DNA of 64,000 nt from DMER64 sp049652385 (GTDB lineage Bacteria; Bacteroidota; Bacteroidia; Bacteroidales; UBA932): positions 1-64,000 of the forward strand of contig JBASDX010000005.1 in NCBI GenBank assembly GCA_049652385.1. Reading direction: 5' to 3'. Shown piece after piece: positions 27,333 to 36,556 of the stretch (its first letter is position 1; each line of letters begins with the position of its first letter). The notes beneath the pieces were generated by a model, which had not been told where the DNA came from, did not search any database, and worked only from the letters and a program-made list of their open reading frames with translations. A program made the translations under genes and the position numbers.

Positions 27333-28028
27333 ATGTCAAAAAAGAAAAGCACCTCAAAGCATAAGCAGAAAAAAGATGAAACGGCCGTAGTAGCCGAAGC
27401 CATCAGCAAATCAGAAGAGTTTCTGAATAAGTATAAAAAACATATCTTGTATACCATCCTGGGTATTGTCGTAATATTGGGACTGATTTTCGGTTATATG
27501 AAACTGATCCGCGATCCCAAACGGGAAGAAGCCCTGGCACAAATGTTTCCCGCAGAACAATATTTCCGTATTGATTCTTTTGACGTTGCCTTAAACGGAG
27601 ACGGTAACAATTTAGGTTTTAAAGACATCATTAAGGAGTATAAAACGAAAGCAGGTCCTCTTGTGTATTTTTATGCCGGGGTGTGTGAACTGCAACTGGG
27701 AAATTATACACAGGCTATTGAATATTTAAAAAAATACAAAACTGCCGATGAAATCATCCAGGCCAGAGCGTATTGTAACATAGGCGATGCTTATACAGGG
27801 CTGAACCAATTGGACAAAGCTTTGAACTGGTATATGAAAGCAGCTGCCTATAAAGACAATGAATACGCTGCTGGCTATTACAAGAAGGCAGCCATTATCA
27901 TGGAAGAGACCGGTGATTATACCGGAGCGCTGAACCTTTATAAAACCATCAAAATCAAATATCCGCACACCCTGGAAGGTATGGATATCGACAAATACAT
28001 TTCACGTATTGAAGTGTTGATGCCATAA
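27333..28028 (+). CDS. Single-pass membrane TPR protein
   Basis: A 231-aa protein with a Lys-rich N-terminus (about 20 residues), one transmembrane helix around residues 38-58 (HILYTILGIVVILGLIFGY), and a periplasmic part with three to four tetratricopeptide repeats (LVYFYAGVCELQLGNYTQAIEYL and following). The layout recalls YfgM, an inner-membrane partner of the Sec translocon and chaperones, but equivalence is not proven. It is followed 12 bp later by yebC. Confidence 0.8.
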   Translation: MSKKKSTSKHKQKKDETAVVAEAISKSEEFLNKYKKHILYTILGIVVILGLIFGYMKLIRDPKREEALAQMFPAEQYFRIDSFDVALNGDGNNLGFKDIIKEYKTKAGPLVYFYAGVCELQLGNYTQAIEYLKKYKTADEIIQARAYCNIGDAYTGLNQLDKALNWYMKAAAYKDNEYAAGYYKKAAIIMEETGDYTGALNLYKTIKIKYPHTLEGMDIDKYISRIEVLMP

Positions 28029-28040
28029 AACAACTGCATT

Positions 28041-28763
28041 ATGGGAAGGGCTTTTGAATACAGAAAGGCCAGAAAATTAAAACGATGGGGCAATATGTCC
28101 CGCACCTTTACCCGCCTGGGTAAAGAATTGACCATAGCTGCCAAAGAAGGTGGCACAGATCCGGAAAACAACCCACGTCTGAGAGCCGTTATTCAAACGG
28201 CCCGCTCAGAAAATATGCCTAAGGACAATATTGAAAGGGCTATCAAAAGAGCAGAAGAAAAAGACAAAGGAGATTACAAACAGGTGGTGTACGAAGGCTA
28301 TGGGCCTCACGGAATTGCTTTTCTTATTGAAACGGCTACTGACAACACTACCCGCACCGTTGCAAATATCCGTTCCTATTTCAATAAACACGGTGGCAGT
28401 TTAGGTACTTCCGGCAGCGTGGATTTCCTGTTCGACCATACCTGTGTCTTTCGCATCAAAGAAACGCCCGGCATGGATCTGGATGAGCTGGAACTGGAAT
28501 TGATTGATTACGGTGGGGAAGAAGTTTTTAAAGACGAAGAGGCAAACGATGTCATAGTCATATACGGAGCTTTTGAATCGTACGGAAATCTTCAAAAATT
28601 TATAGAAGAAAAACACCTGGAACTGGTCAGCGGCGGATTCGATCGTATAGTCAACGGTCCGTTAAAAGAGCTGACACCGGCAGAGAAAGAAGAAGTGGAA
28701 AAACTCCTGGAACGTATAGAAGAAGACGACGACGTGCAGAATGTTTATACCAATATGGCATGA
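28041..28763 (+). CDS. YebC/TACO1-family protein
   Basis: A 240-aa member of the YebC/PmpR family. Members were first described as transcription regulators; some have since been linked to translation of difficult sequences. Conserved segments seen are MGRAFEYRKARK, TRLGKELTIAAKEGG, NMPKDNIERAIKRA and YEGYGPHGIAFLIE. Length is normal. It ends 8 bp before the convergent LTA-synthase-like gene, the only convergent pair here that does not overlap. Confidence 0.92.
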   Translation: MGRAFEYRKARKLKRWGNMSRTFTRLGKELTIAAKEGGTDPENNPRLRAVIQTARSENMPKDNIERAIKRAEEKDKGDYKQVVYEGYGPHGIAFLIETATDNTTRTVANIRSYFNKHGGSLGTSGSVDFLFDHTCVFRIKETPGMDLDELELELIDYGGEEVFKDEEANDVIVIYGAFESYGNLQKFIEEKHLELVSGGFDRIVNGPLKELTPAEKEEVEKLLERIEEDDDVQNVYTNMA

Positions 28764-28771
28764 AGCCTGGT

Positions 28772-30661
28772 TTATTCCGTTACCGTTAAACGGTCATCCA
28801 GTAACCTGTTGTTGTATTGTTGTCTGAAAGCCTTAAGAAAGAGCTCGTTATTGGGCTCTTTTTCTTTTTCCTCCCTTAACAGGCGCACTTGCGAAGTATG
28901 GTTAATCACAAAAGGAAGGATTGAATCGTCCCGAATGTTTCGGCCAAAAGCAAAATAACTGTAGGGATAATCAAGCCATTCCAACACCGTCGGCATGATA
29001 TCAATTTGCTGCGTATAGGTAGTATAGGTTTCTTGTTGCGGAATCCATGTTCCCGAAGGGTCGTGATACATCAGCAATATGGCCATGCTTTCCGTTTCTG
29101 TGGCGTATGCCGGCTGCGTGCGTGAAAATGCACCGTGATCTGCCACCAGCACAAACAACGTATTGACGTACCATGGGCTTGAAGCTGCCCGCTCAAAAAA
29201 ACGTTTGAGGGCATAATCTGTATAGGCAATACAAGTATATATCGGCTCCGGCCCTTCCGGAAACACTCCTGTATACTCTTTGGGCAACACAAAAGGATGG
29301 TGGGAAGAGAGCGTAAAAACAGCCGTGGCAAAAGGTTCCGGAAACGTATCCAGCGTACGGGCAACATATTGCAGAAAAGGTTCGTCCCAGATACCCCAAT
29401 ATCCGTCGTAACACGATTTGTCACCAAACTCATTCATACCGTAATACGTATCAAACCCAAAATGACGTGCCATACCATCCAGCCCCATAGAACCGTTGGG
29501 TGCCCCGTGAAAGAAAGACGTATGATACCCTATCTTTTTTAAGGCATTTCCCAAGCCTTCCACCTTGTTCAAGGCATAAGGCGTTAAAGCAAAAGGTTGT
29601 TCCAAAGAAGGTATGCTGCCCAATACAGAAGGGATGGCATCCACAGATTTTCTGCCGTTTGCGTAAGCACGGTCGCAAAATAAAGAGTAGGCTGCCAACG
29701 AATCTAAAAAAGGTGTAAAGGAAAGTAGGTTTTCTTCCTGCAAAACTCCTGTATATGCTCTGGAAAAACTTTCCAGAACAAGCACTACCACATTTTTCAA
29801 CGATCCGCCAAAGCGGCTTGCCGGCTGTTCTTCCGATCCGGGAATTGACCCGGATTCTTTTACACGTATAGGCGTATACACCGCTTCCAGTTCTTCTTCT
29901 GAGGCAAAAAAATGCAGCCGTTCCACAGAAGGTTTACCAACGGTTCTAATGATACAGAACGGTGTATTCAGCACCAAAGCTGTCTGTAACGGCTCGCTCA
30001 CGTAAGCCGTGGCGTTGCTTAATGTTATAGGGCGGGTAGTTCTGTCCGTACCTCCCCGGATGGCAATAACGGCTAATCCCAGGGTACATAATAGCGTGAC
30101 CAAACGGGTTATGAAAAAACGCAACGTTACAGCCGGGCGTTTGGCGTATGTAGTACGCCCGTACCCATACCATAACGTTAAAAGGACGGCTATCCAGATC
30201 AGAAACAACGGCAGGTATTCCCACAAGCCTCGTAACGTAACAGGAAGTAAATGCCAGGCTTTGGAAAATTCAGTAAAGAAAGAAAAATCTGTTCTCCTCA
30301 GCGTAGTTCTGAAAAAAACGAAATCAAACAACTGGGCTAAAAAACCCAATCCGTTTGTAAGGACAAAAAGAATTTTAAGCAATACCTGCCAGCCTCTGGA
30401 AAACACAAATGAAAAGGGCATCAAAGCCAATAACAGATACAATCCATTCAGGTAAAACAAAGCCGCCAAATCAAAACGCAGACCGCCCCGCAGGATATCT
30501 GGCCAGTTTGTCCATGCCAAAGAGGTGAAAAAGTATTTGTTATACAAGTAAAAACCTATTCTGGTCAGGAACAGCAACAGAAAAACAAACAACAGCCTTT
30601 TGGCCAGTTGCCACACATAGAGCCATGCGGCAGGGTTTTTGACAGGATAATTCTTATTCAT
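28772..30661 (-). CDS. LTA-synthase-like sulfatase-fold membrane enzyme
   Basis: A 629-aa protein from the ATG at 30661; the frame from 30694 would cover its promoter. About five transmembrane helices in the first ~210 residues are followed by an extracytoplasmic alkaline-phosphatase/sulfatase-fold domain with the metal-site motif VVLVLESFSRAYTG, then NGRKSVDAIPSVLGS, FFHGAPNGSMG, LSSHHPF and VADHGAF. Relatives transfer phosphoglycerol or phosphoethanolamine to cell-surface polymers. A Gram-negative cell has no lipoteichoic acid, so the acceptor is unknown. It is a single-gene unit. Confidence 0.85.
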   Translation of the reverse strand: MNKNYPVKNPAAWLYVWQLAKRLLFVFLLLFLTRIGFYLYNKYFFTSLAWTNWPDILRGGLRFDLAALFYLNGLYLLLALMPFSFVFSRGWQVLLKILFVLTNGLGFLAQLFDFVFFRTTLRRTDFSFFTEFSKAWHLLPVTLRGLWEYLPLFLIWIAVLLTLWYGYGRTTYAKRPAVTLRFFITRLVTLLCTLGLAVIAIRGGTDRTTRPITLSNATAYVSEPLQTALVLNTPFCIIRTVGKPSVERLHFFASEEELEAVYTPIRVKESGSIPGSEEQPASRFGGSLKNVVVLVLESFSRAYTGVLQEENLLSFTPFLDSLAAYSLFCDRAYANGRKSVDAIPSVLGSIPSLEQPFALTPYALNKVEGLGNALKKIGYHTSFFHGAPNGSMGLDGMARHFGFDTYYGMNEFGDKSCYDGYWGIWDEPFLQYVARTLDTFPEPFATAVFTLSSHHPFVLPKEYTGVFPEGPEPIYTCIAYTDYALKRFFERAASSPWYVNTLFVLVADHGAFSRTQPAYATETESMAILLMYHDPSGTWIPQQETYTTYTQQIDIMPTVLEWLDYPYSYFAFGRNIRDDSILPFVINHTSQVRLLREEKEKEPNNELFLKAFRQQYNNRLLDDRLTVTE

Positions 30662-30673
30662 ACGTAATACCTG

Positions 30674-30681
30674 CAAAAGTA
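30674..30681 (-). promoter_or_regulatory. Promoter -7 element for the LTA-synthase-like gene
   Basis: TACTTTTG followed by CAGG on the minus strand. The predicted start lies about 9 nt before the ATG at 30661, a very short leader. The divergent mce promoter carries the same TACTTTTGCAGG string. Confidence 0.55.
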
Positions 30682-30721
30682 AAGAATCTATCATTATTTT
30701 AGATTTTTCAGATAAATTTCA

Positions 30722-30729
30722 TACTTTTG
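30722..30729 (+). promoter_or_regulatory. Promoter -7 element for the methylmalonyl-CoA/V-ATPase run
   Basis: TACTTTTG followed by CAGG, with a predicted leader of about 30 nt to the mce ATG at 30763. All genes from mce to glmM (43952) follow in one direction with gaps under 40 bp. I saw no other clear TAnnTTTG site at their heads, so a long transcript is possible. Confidence 0.55.
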
Positions 30730-30762
30730 CAGGATTAAAATCCATAATCTGACTCAGATATT

Positions 30763-31170
30763 ATGATCAAACACATTGAGCATATAGGCATAGCCGTTAA
30801 ATCCCTGGAAACGGCTATTCCCTTTTATGAAAACGTTCTTGGTCTTACCTGTTACGCCGTAGAAGAAGTAAAAGATCAAAAAGTTAAAACCGCTTTTTTT
30901 AAGGTAGGTGAAACAAAGATTGAATTGCTGGAAAGCACAGACCCGGAAGGACCTATTGGAAAATTTATTGAAAAAAGAGGAGAAGGTGTACATCATATAG
31001 CTTATGCCACAGAAGGTCTTTCGGAAAGACTGACACTATTGGAGGAAAAAGGCATCCGGCTTATCGACAAAACGCCACGCAAGGGTGCAGAAGGCTTACA
31101 CATTGCCTTCCTCCATCCGAAAGACACTTTTGGAGTACTGACTGAATTGTGTGAAAATCCTAAGAAATAA
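30763..31170 (+). CDS. mce: Methylmalonyl-CoA epimerase
   Basis: A 135-aa vicinal-oxygen-chelate enzyme that interconverts (R)- and (S)-methylmalonyl-CoA, linking methylmalonyl-CoA mutase to the decarboxylase next door. The metal ligands are in HIEHIGIAV, VHHIAYA and a C-terminal glutamate in GVLTELCE. It begins the succinate-to-propionate cluster, 36 bp before mmdA. Confidence 0.93.
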   Translation: MIKHIEHIGIAVKSLETAIPFYENVLGLTCYAVEEVKDQKVKTAFFKVGETKIELLESTDPEGPIGKFIEKRGEGVHHIAYATEGLSERLTLLEEKGIRLIDKTPRKGAEGLHIAFLHPKDTFGVLTELCENPKK

Positions 31171-31206
31171 ATCATCATTCTATAAATTAAATACACTGTA
31201 ATAAAC

Positions 31207-32760
31207 ATGAGCAAGCAGTTGGAACAGGTCAGGGAGTTGATACAGCTCCGTGAAAAAGCCCGCCTTGGTGGTGGACAAAAACGTATTGACGCACAACATG
31301 CCAAAGGAAAGCTGACGGCTCGCGAGCGTATCACCATGCTTCTGGACGATGGAAGTTTTGAAGAATTTGATATGTTCGTGACACACAGAAGTACCAATTT
31401 TGGTATGCAGGACAATGTCATCATGGGTGATGGCGTCGTTACCGGATACGGAACCATTGAAGGAAGGCTCGTCTATGTATTCGCTCAGGATTTCACCGTT
31501 TTTGGAGGTTCCCTCTCTGAAACTATGGCCCTGAAGATAACAAAAATCATGGAACAGGCCATGAAGGTGGGTGCTCCCCTTATAGGCATCAACGACTCAG
31601 GTGGCGCACGTATTCAAGAAGGCGTGAACGCCCTGGCCGGATACGGCAGCATTTTCCAAAGCAATATCCTGGCATCGGGTGTCATCCCGCAGATATCTGC
31701 ACTGTTTGGCCCCTGTGCCGGAGGTGCTGTGTATTCTCCGGCTCTTACCGACTTTACCGTCATGATGAGGGGCTCCAGTTATATGTTTCTGACCGGTCCC
31801 AAGGTAGTCAAGACCGTAACGGGAGAAGACGTTAGTCAGGAAGACCTGGGTGGTGCACAAGTACACGCCAGCAAAAGCGGTGTGGCACACTTTGCCGTTG
31901 AATCGGAAGAAGCCGGTATTGAATTGATCCGCGACCTGCTCAGCTACCTGCCGCAAAACAATATGGAAGAGCCTCCGCATATGGAATGCTCCGATCCTAT
32001 TGACAGACTGGAAGATTCTTTGAACGAGATCATTCCGGACAGCCCCAACAAACCGTACAACATGTACGATATCATCCACAATATTGTAGATGACGCTAAA
32101 TTTCTGGAAGTACATAAGGATTATGCCACCAATATCATTACCGGTTTTGCCCGTTTTAACGGAACCTCGGTAGGTATCGTAGCCAACCAGCCTCGCGTGC
32201 TGGCTGGGGTACTGGATATCAACTCTTCCCGTAAAGCCGCCCGCTTTGTTCGTTTCTGCGATGCGTTTAACATTCCCATCATTACGTTGGTAGACGTACC
32301 CGGATTTTTGCCCGGAACACAACAAGAATACGGCGGCGTGATATTGCACGGAGCCAAATTACTGTACGCCTACGGAGAGGCCACCGTTCCCAAAATTACG
32401 GTAATCCTCAGAAAAGCTTACGGTGGTGCTTACATCGTTATGGGATCCAAACACTTGGGTGGAGATATCAATTACGCATGGCCTTCTGCCGAAATTGCCG
32501 TCATGGGACCCTCCGGTGCCATTGAAGTGCTGTACGGAAAAGAATTGAAAGAAGCAGAAGATCCGGCCCTTTTTGTAGCTGAAAAAGAAAAAGAATACCG
32601 AGATAACTTTGCCAATCCCTACAATGCAGCCCGATACGGCTATATTGACGATGTGATAGAGCCCAGAAATACACGTTTCAGGATTATCAGAGCTTTGCAG
32701 TTACTGGCTACCAAGAAACAAAGTCTGCCTCCCAAAAAGCACGATAACCTTCCTTTATAA
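31207..32760 (+). CDS. mmdA: Methylmalonyl-CoA decarboxylase alpha subunit (carboxyltransferase)
   Basis: A 517-aa carboxyltransferase of the acyl-CoA carboxylase beta type. It moves the carboxyl group of (S)-methylmalonyl-CoA to biotin on the carrier subunit, releasing propionyl-CoA. The two crotonase-like halves are complete, with GGARIQEGVNALAGYG and FGPCAGGAVYSPALTDF in the first and TLVDVPGFLPGTQQE and ARYGYIDDVIEP in the second. Next to OadG-, BCCP- and OadB-type subunits it serves a Na+-pumping decarboxylase, not a biosynthetic carboxylase. Confidence 0.94.
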   Translation: MSKQLEQVRELIQLREKARLGGGQKRIDAQHAKGKLTARERITMLLDDGSFEEFDMFVTHRSTNFGMQDNVIMGDGVVTGYGTIEGRLVYVFAQDFTVFGGSLSETMALKITKIMEQAMKVGAPLIGINDSGGARIQEGVNALAGYGSIFQSNILASGVIPQISALFGPCAGGAVYSPALTDFTVMMRGSSYMFLTGPKVVKTVTGEDVSQEDLGGAQVHASKSGVAHFAVESEEAGIELIRDLLSYLPQNNMEEPPHMECSDPIDRLEDSLNEIIPDSPNKPYNMYDIIHNIVDDAKFLEVHKDYATNIITGFARFNGTSVGIVANQPRVLAGVLDINSSRKAARFVRFCDAFNIPIITLVDVPGFLPGTQQEYGGVILHGAKLLYAYGEATVPKITVILRKAYGGAYIVMGSKHLGGDINYAWPSAEIAVMGPSGAIEVLYGKELKEAEDPALFVAEKEKEYRDNFANPYNAARYGYIDDVIEPRNTRFRIIRALQLLATKKQSLPPKKHDNLPL

Positions 32761-32766
32761 CCCTGC

Positions 32767-33690
32767 ATGACAATGAAAAATTTCTATAAATGCTTATTTA
32801 CCGTATGGGTGCTGCTCTCCGCCGCCCTACTCTATGGCCAAAATCCAAATGAGTTACGGCTGAACGAGCTTTTAATTATCAATACGGAAGATTTCCAGGA
32901 TGACTTTGGCGTACATAGTGCCTGGTTTGAAATCTTCAATACCGGGTACGGAACGGTAGACATTGGAGGCTGCTACCTGAGTAATGACCCCGGCAACCTG
33001 AAGAAGTACACCATCCCGCGCGGCGACGTGTTGACAAAAATCAAACCCAGGCAACATATTCTGTTCTGGGCCGACAACAAACCGCACAGAGGTTCTTTCC
33101 ATGTAAACTTTACCCTGGAAGAATCGGAAGTCCTTATTTTAACAAGCGGAGACGGAACTACTATCATAGATCAGGTGACCTTACCTAAAGGTTTGGAGCC
33201 CAATCAGTCTTACGGAAGGGTGGTTGATGGAGAAGGTACGTACGGAGCCCATGCCGACAATACAGGATGGGAAATTTTACCCAGAACATCTCCCAGTACC
33301 AACAACTTCTCGCTGGACGGAAAATCGCGCAGCGAAATGATGAAAGAAACAGATCCGTACGGTTGGATTATGTCCGTGTTAGCTATGTCTGTAGTATTTC
33401 TGGCACTCGTTCTGTTGACGTTTGTGTTCAAAGGTACGGGAAAAATAGCCTTGAATATGACACAGAAGAAAGCAGATGCTTATGGAAAAACAAAAAAAGT
33501 ATCTATGGCGGAAACGTCAGGAGAAGTTTTTGCAGCTATTGCCATGGCCTTGCATATGTATGCACGTGAAAACGAAGTACACGATTTAGAAACAACCATC
33601 CTGACTATGGAGCATATAAGAAGAGATTATTCTCCCTGGAGTTCCAAAGGTCAATCCATGAGGAAAGCTCCCTCTGTACGAAAGCAATAA
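32767..33690 (+). CDS. Lamin-tail domain fused to OadG-type gamma subunit
   Basis: A 307-aa protein with an unusual layout. A signal peptide (about residues 1-24, ending LLYG-Q) is followed by an extracytoplasmic lamin-tail domain (about 28-170: LRLNELLIINTED, WFEIFNTGYGTVDIGGCYLSND, QHILFWADN). Then come one membrane helix near 200-222 and a cytoplasmic tail resembling OadG (GEVFAAIAMALHMYARE). OadG subunits assemble and anchor the Na+-pumping decarboxylase. Position between mmdA and the biotin carrier supports this. A second ATG two codons in (32773) is an equally good start. Confidence 0.82.
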   Translation: MTMKNFYKCLFTVWVLLSAALLYGQNPNELRLNELLIINTEDFQDDFGVHSAWFEIFNTGYGTVDIGGCYLSNDPGNLKKYTIPRGDVLTKIKPRQHILFWADNKPHRGSFHVNFTLEESEVLILTSGDGTTIIDQVTLPKGLEPNQSYGRVVDGEGTYGAHADNTGWEILPRTSPSTNNFSLDGKSRSEMMKETDPYGWIMSVLAMSVVFLALVLLTFVFKGTGKIALNMTQKKADAYGKTKKVSMAETSGEVFAAIAMALHMYARENEVHDLETTILTMEHIRRDYSPWSSKGQSMRKAPSVRKQ

Positions 33691-33712
33691 AACCGATAAC
33701 ACATCTACTATT

Positions 33713-34147
33713 ATGAAAGAATATAAATTGATCATTAACGGGAACAATTACAACGTTGTCATTAATGAACTGGAAGATACCCTGGCGGAAGTGGAAGTCA
33801 ACGGAACTCCCTACCAGATAACCATTGACAAACCCATTAAAAAGGCTCCTGTACCTACCCCTTCCCGCTCTCCGCGTGCCGCCGTACCTGCCGCTGCCAA
33901 ATCGGTTGCCAGCAAACCTGCTTCTTCAGGCGGTACACATACCATCCATTCACCGCTGCCGGGTGTAATCCTTGAAGTTACGGTAAAAGAAGGTGACACG
34001 GTTAAAGCAGGACAAAAACTGATTGTACTGGAAGCCATGAAAATGGAAAATAATATTGAAGCCGACAGAGACGGAGTCGTATCTTCTATCAAAGTAAGTA
34101 AAGGAGACTCAGTACTGGAAGGTGCACCCTTGATAATTTTGAATTAA
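33713..34147 (+). CDS. mmdC: Biotin carboxyl carrier subunit of methylmalonyl-CoA decarboxylase
   Basis: A 144-aa biotin carrier. An N-terminal segment (1-40) and an Ala/Pro/Ser-rich linker (45-75) lead into the lipoyl/biotinyl domain, whose target lysine is in VLEAMKMENN. It shuttles CO2 from the alpha subunit to the membrane beta subunit. It starts 22 bp after the OadG-like gene and ends 1 bp before mmdB. Confidence 0.93.
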   Translation: MKEYKLIINGNNYNVVINELEDTLAEVEVNGTPYQITIDKPIKKAPVPTPSRSPRAAVPAAAKSVASKPASSGGTHTIHSPLPGVILEVTVKEGDTVKAGQKLIVLEAMKMENNIEADRDGVVSSIKVSKGDSVLEGAPLIILN

Positions 34148-34148
34148 C

Positions 34149-35291
34149 ATGGATCAAATCATCAATAACCTGCAACAATTCTGGGATTATACAGGATTTG
34201 CCAATGCTACTTTTCAACACATCTTAATGATATGTATTGGTATTGGATTCATTGCCATGGGTATTATCAAGGAGTGGGAACCGCTCCTGCTCATTCCCAT
34301 TGGATTTGGAATGATAGTTGGAAATATCCCTTTATATCCCGGTTTGAGTGTCGGCATTTACGAAGAAGGTTCCGTACTCAATATCTTGCACCACGGTGTT
34401 CAAAACGGTTGGTATCCGCCGTTGATTTTCCTGGGTATCGGGGCCATGACGGACTTTTCGTCCCTCATATCGAACCCTAAATTGCTATTGATTGGCGCAG
34501 CCGCACAGTTTGGTATTTTTGCGGCTTATGGTGCATCTCTTTTCTTAGGATTTGAACCGCACGCAGCCGGTGCCATCGGTATCATCGGTGGAGCTGACGG
34601 TCCTACGGCCATTTTCTTGTCTTCCAGACTGGCTCCTGATTTATTGGGTGCCATAGCCGTATCTGCCTATTCCTATATGGCCTTGGTTCCGCTCATTCAG
34701 CCTCCCATCATGAAGTTGTTTACCACAAAAAAAGAACGGTTGATTAAAATGAAACCGGCCCGTGCCGTTTCCAAAACAGAAAAAATCATTTTCCCCATTG
34801 TGGGTTTGCTGTTAACGGCTTTCATAGTTCCTTCGGGCTTGCCTTTGCTGGGTTTGCTTTTCTTTGGAAACTTACTGAAAGAAAGCGGAGTAACCAGACG
34901 TCTTGCCGAAACGGCCCGTGGACCGCTCATTGACGTGGTGACCATCCTAATCGGCTTGACGGTAGGAGCTTCCACGCAAGCCGATAAATTCCTGCAGATT
35001 GAATCAGTCCTAATTTTCGGATTGGGAGCTATGTCTTTTATTGTGGCTACCGCTGCCGGGGTATTATTTGTAAAAGTGATGAACGTGTTCTTGAAACCCG
35101 GCAACAAAATCAACCCGCTCATAGGGAATGCCGGTGTATCTGCCGTCCCCGACTCGGCTCGTGTATCTGAACTTATAGGGTTGCAATACGACCGCAACAA
35201 CCACTTGCTCATGCACGCCATGGGACCCAACGTGGCCGGAGTTATAGGATCGGCCGTAGCCGCAGGAATTTTACTCGGATTCTTATCATAA
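34149..35291 (+). CDS. mmdB: Na+-translocating decarboxylase beta subunit
   Basis: A 380-aa polytopic membrane protein with about nine to ten helices, of the OadB/GcdB/MmdB family. It decarboxylates carboxy-biotin and exports Na+. The conserved GGADGPTAIFLSS, whose Asp takes part in Na+ movement in relatives, and the C-terminal GNAGVSAVPDSARV and HAMGPNVAGVIGSAVAAG motifs are intact. It is followed 20 bp later by the V-ATPase operon. Confidence 0.94.
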   Translation: MDQIINNLQQFWDYTGFANATFQHILMICIGIGFIAMGIIKEWEPLLLIPIGFGMIVGNIPLYPGLSVGIYEEGSVLNILHHGVQNGWYPPLIFLGIGAMTDFSSLISNPKLLLIGAAAQFGIFAAYGASLFLGFEPHAAGAIGIIGGADGPTAIFLSSRLAPDLLGAIAVSAYSYMALVPLIQPPIMKLFTTKKERLIKMKPARAVSKTEKIIFPIVGLLLTAFIVPSGLPLLGLLFFGNLLKESGVTRRLAETARGPLIDVVTILIGLTVGASTQADKFLQIESVLIFGLGAMSFIVATAAGVLFVKVMNVFLKPGNKINPLIGNAGVSAVPDSARVSELIGLQYDRNNHLLMHAMGPNVAGVIGSAVAAGILLGFLS

Positions 35292-35311
35292 ATAAAATAC
35301 TGTTACATTAT

Positions 35312-35926
35312 ATGGAAAACAAACTGCAAGAACTAACCAACAAACTTTACCAGGAAGGCCTGACCCGTGGCAGGGAAGAAGCTGATGCGATTATTGCCAA
35401 AGCCAAAGAGGAAGCCCAGGCAATTGTTAAAGAAGCCCGAAAGGAGGCTGCCTGGATTGTTGACCGGGCTGAACAAGAAGCTGCCGAACACAAGGAGCAG
35501 GTAGAGAATGAAATCAGGATGGCCTCACGCCATACCATCTCGGTATTAAAAAAGAAAATCAAGGACATGGTAGTGTTTAAAGCACTGGAAGGCCCTACAA
35601 AGAAAGCCATGGAAGACGATGTCTTTGTTAAGGAAATCATAAGTACCCTGGTACAGTCTTTTAAACCGGAAGATGCCGGGTCTATGGACCTGGAAGTGGT
35701 ATTACCACAGTCCGGGAAAGAATCATTTACAGGATTCCTCAAATCCAGAACATCAGAAATATTTAACAAGGGTCTGAAAGTTACCTTCACTGAAAGTTTG
35801 GAAAACGGATTTGTTATAGAGCCTGCCGGCGAAGGATATCAGATCCGGTTTACAGACAAGGATTTCATGGCTCTGTTCAATAAATACATAAGTCCGGAAA
35901 CACAGTCGCTTCTCTATGATGAATAA
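35312..35926 (+). CDS. V/A-type ATPase subunit E
   Basis: A 204-aa protein with a long charged N-terminal helix (about residues 1-100, rich in A, E, K and R: ADAIIAKAKEEAQAIVKEAR) and a globular C-terminal domain. Subunit E forms the peripheral stalk that holds the catalytic head still. It is the first gene of the V-ATPase set and overlaps the DUF2764 gene by 11 bp. Confidence 0.9.
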   Translation: MENKLQELTNKLYQEGLTRGREEADAIIAKAKEEAQAIVKEARKEAAWIVDRAEQEAAEHKEQVENEIRMASRHTISVLKKKIKDMVVFKALEGPTKKAMEDDVFVKEIISTLVQSFKPEDAGSMDLEVVLPQSGKESFTGFLKSRTSEIFNKGLKVTFTESLENGFVIEPAGEGYQIRFTDKDFMALFNKYISPETQSLLYDE

Positions 35927-36554
35927 TTACGAGTTCATTATTGCAGGATTACCACAACTGGCTCTGGATTTTCAATCGGGCAGCTTTGACTTTCAAGAAC
36001 TGACCGGATCACTGAGAAACATGCTGAGCAAAAAGGACAACCGCTTGCTCGACTGGCTGGAAAAGGGTCTGGAATCCAGGTTCATGAATATTCATTTTTA
36101 CCGGGCAGTACAGGGTCACAGCAATTCTTTCATTCGGGATTATTTTTCCTTTGACCAGGAAATTCGTAATATCATAGCAGCATATACTGCCAGGAATTAC
36201 GGAACAAACCCCCATGAACACCTGGTTGGTGACAGCGTCCTTACCCGGCAGTTGAAGGAATCTAAGGCAGAAGATTTTAAACTTGAATTCATATCGGAAT
36301 ATGCAACAATCCTGCACAGGATCATGCAATTAAAAGATCCACTGGAAAGGGAACAGAAAATGGATAGCCTCCGGTGGCAAAAAGCATCTGAGTTGAGCTT
36401 ATTCCATTATTTTGATATACATGTTATACTCGCTTTTTTTCTTAAGGCTTCCCTCGTTGCCCGCTGGGCCCGTCTGGACAAAGAAACAGGGACAAGAATG
36501 TTCAGGGAGCTGGTAGATGAAGTAAAAGGCACATACAAAGCAGATAAAGAATAA
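35916..36554 (+). CDS. DUF2764 protein of V-ATPase operon
   Basis: A 212-aa mainly helical protein starting MNNYEFIIAGLPQLALDF, which matches DUF2764 as found in bacterial V-ATPase operons. It lies where other operons carry subunit C, and no C gene is present here. I infer it may take the place of C (the socket between the rotor ring and the shaft) or act in assembly; the sequence gives no direct proof. It ends 2 bp before subunit A. Confidence 0.8.
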   Translation: MMNNYEFIIAGLPQLALDFQSGSFDFQELTGSLRNMLSKKDNRLLDWLEKGLESRFMNIHFYRAVQGHSNSFIRDYFSFDQEIRNIIAAYTARNYGTNPHEHLVGDSVLTRQLKESKAEDFKLEFISEYATILHRIMQLKDPLEREQKMDSLRWQKASELSLFHYFDIHVILAFFLKASLVARWARLDKETGTRMFRELVDEVKGTYKADKE

Positions 36555-36556
36555 TT

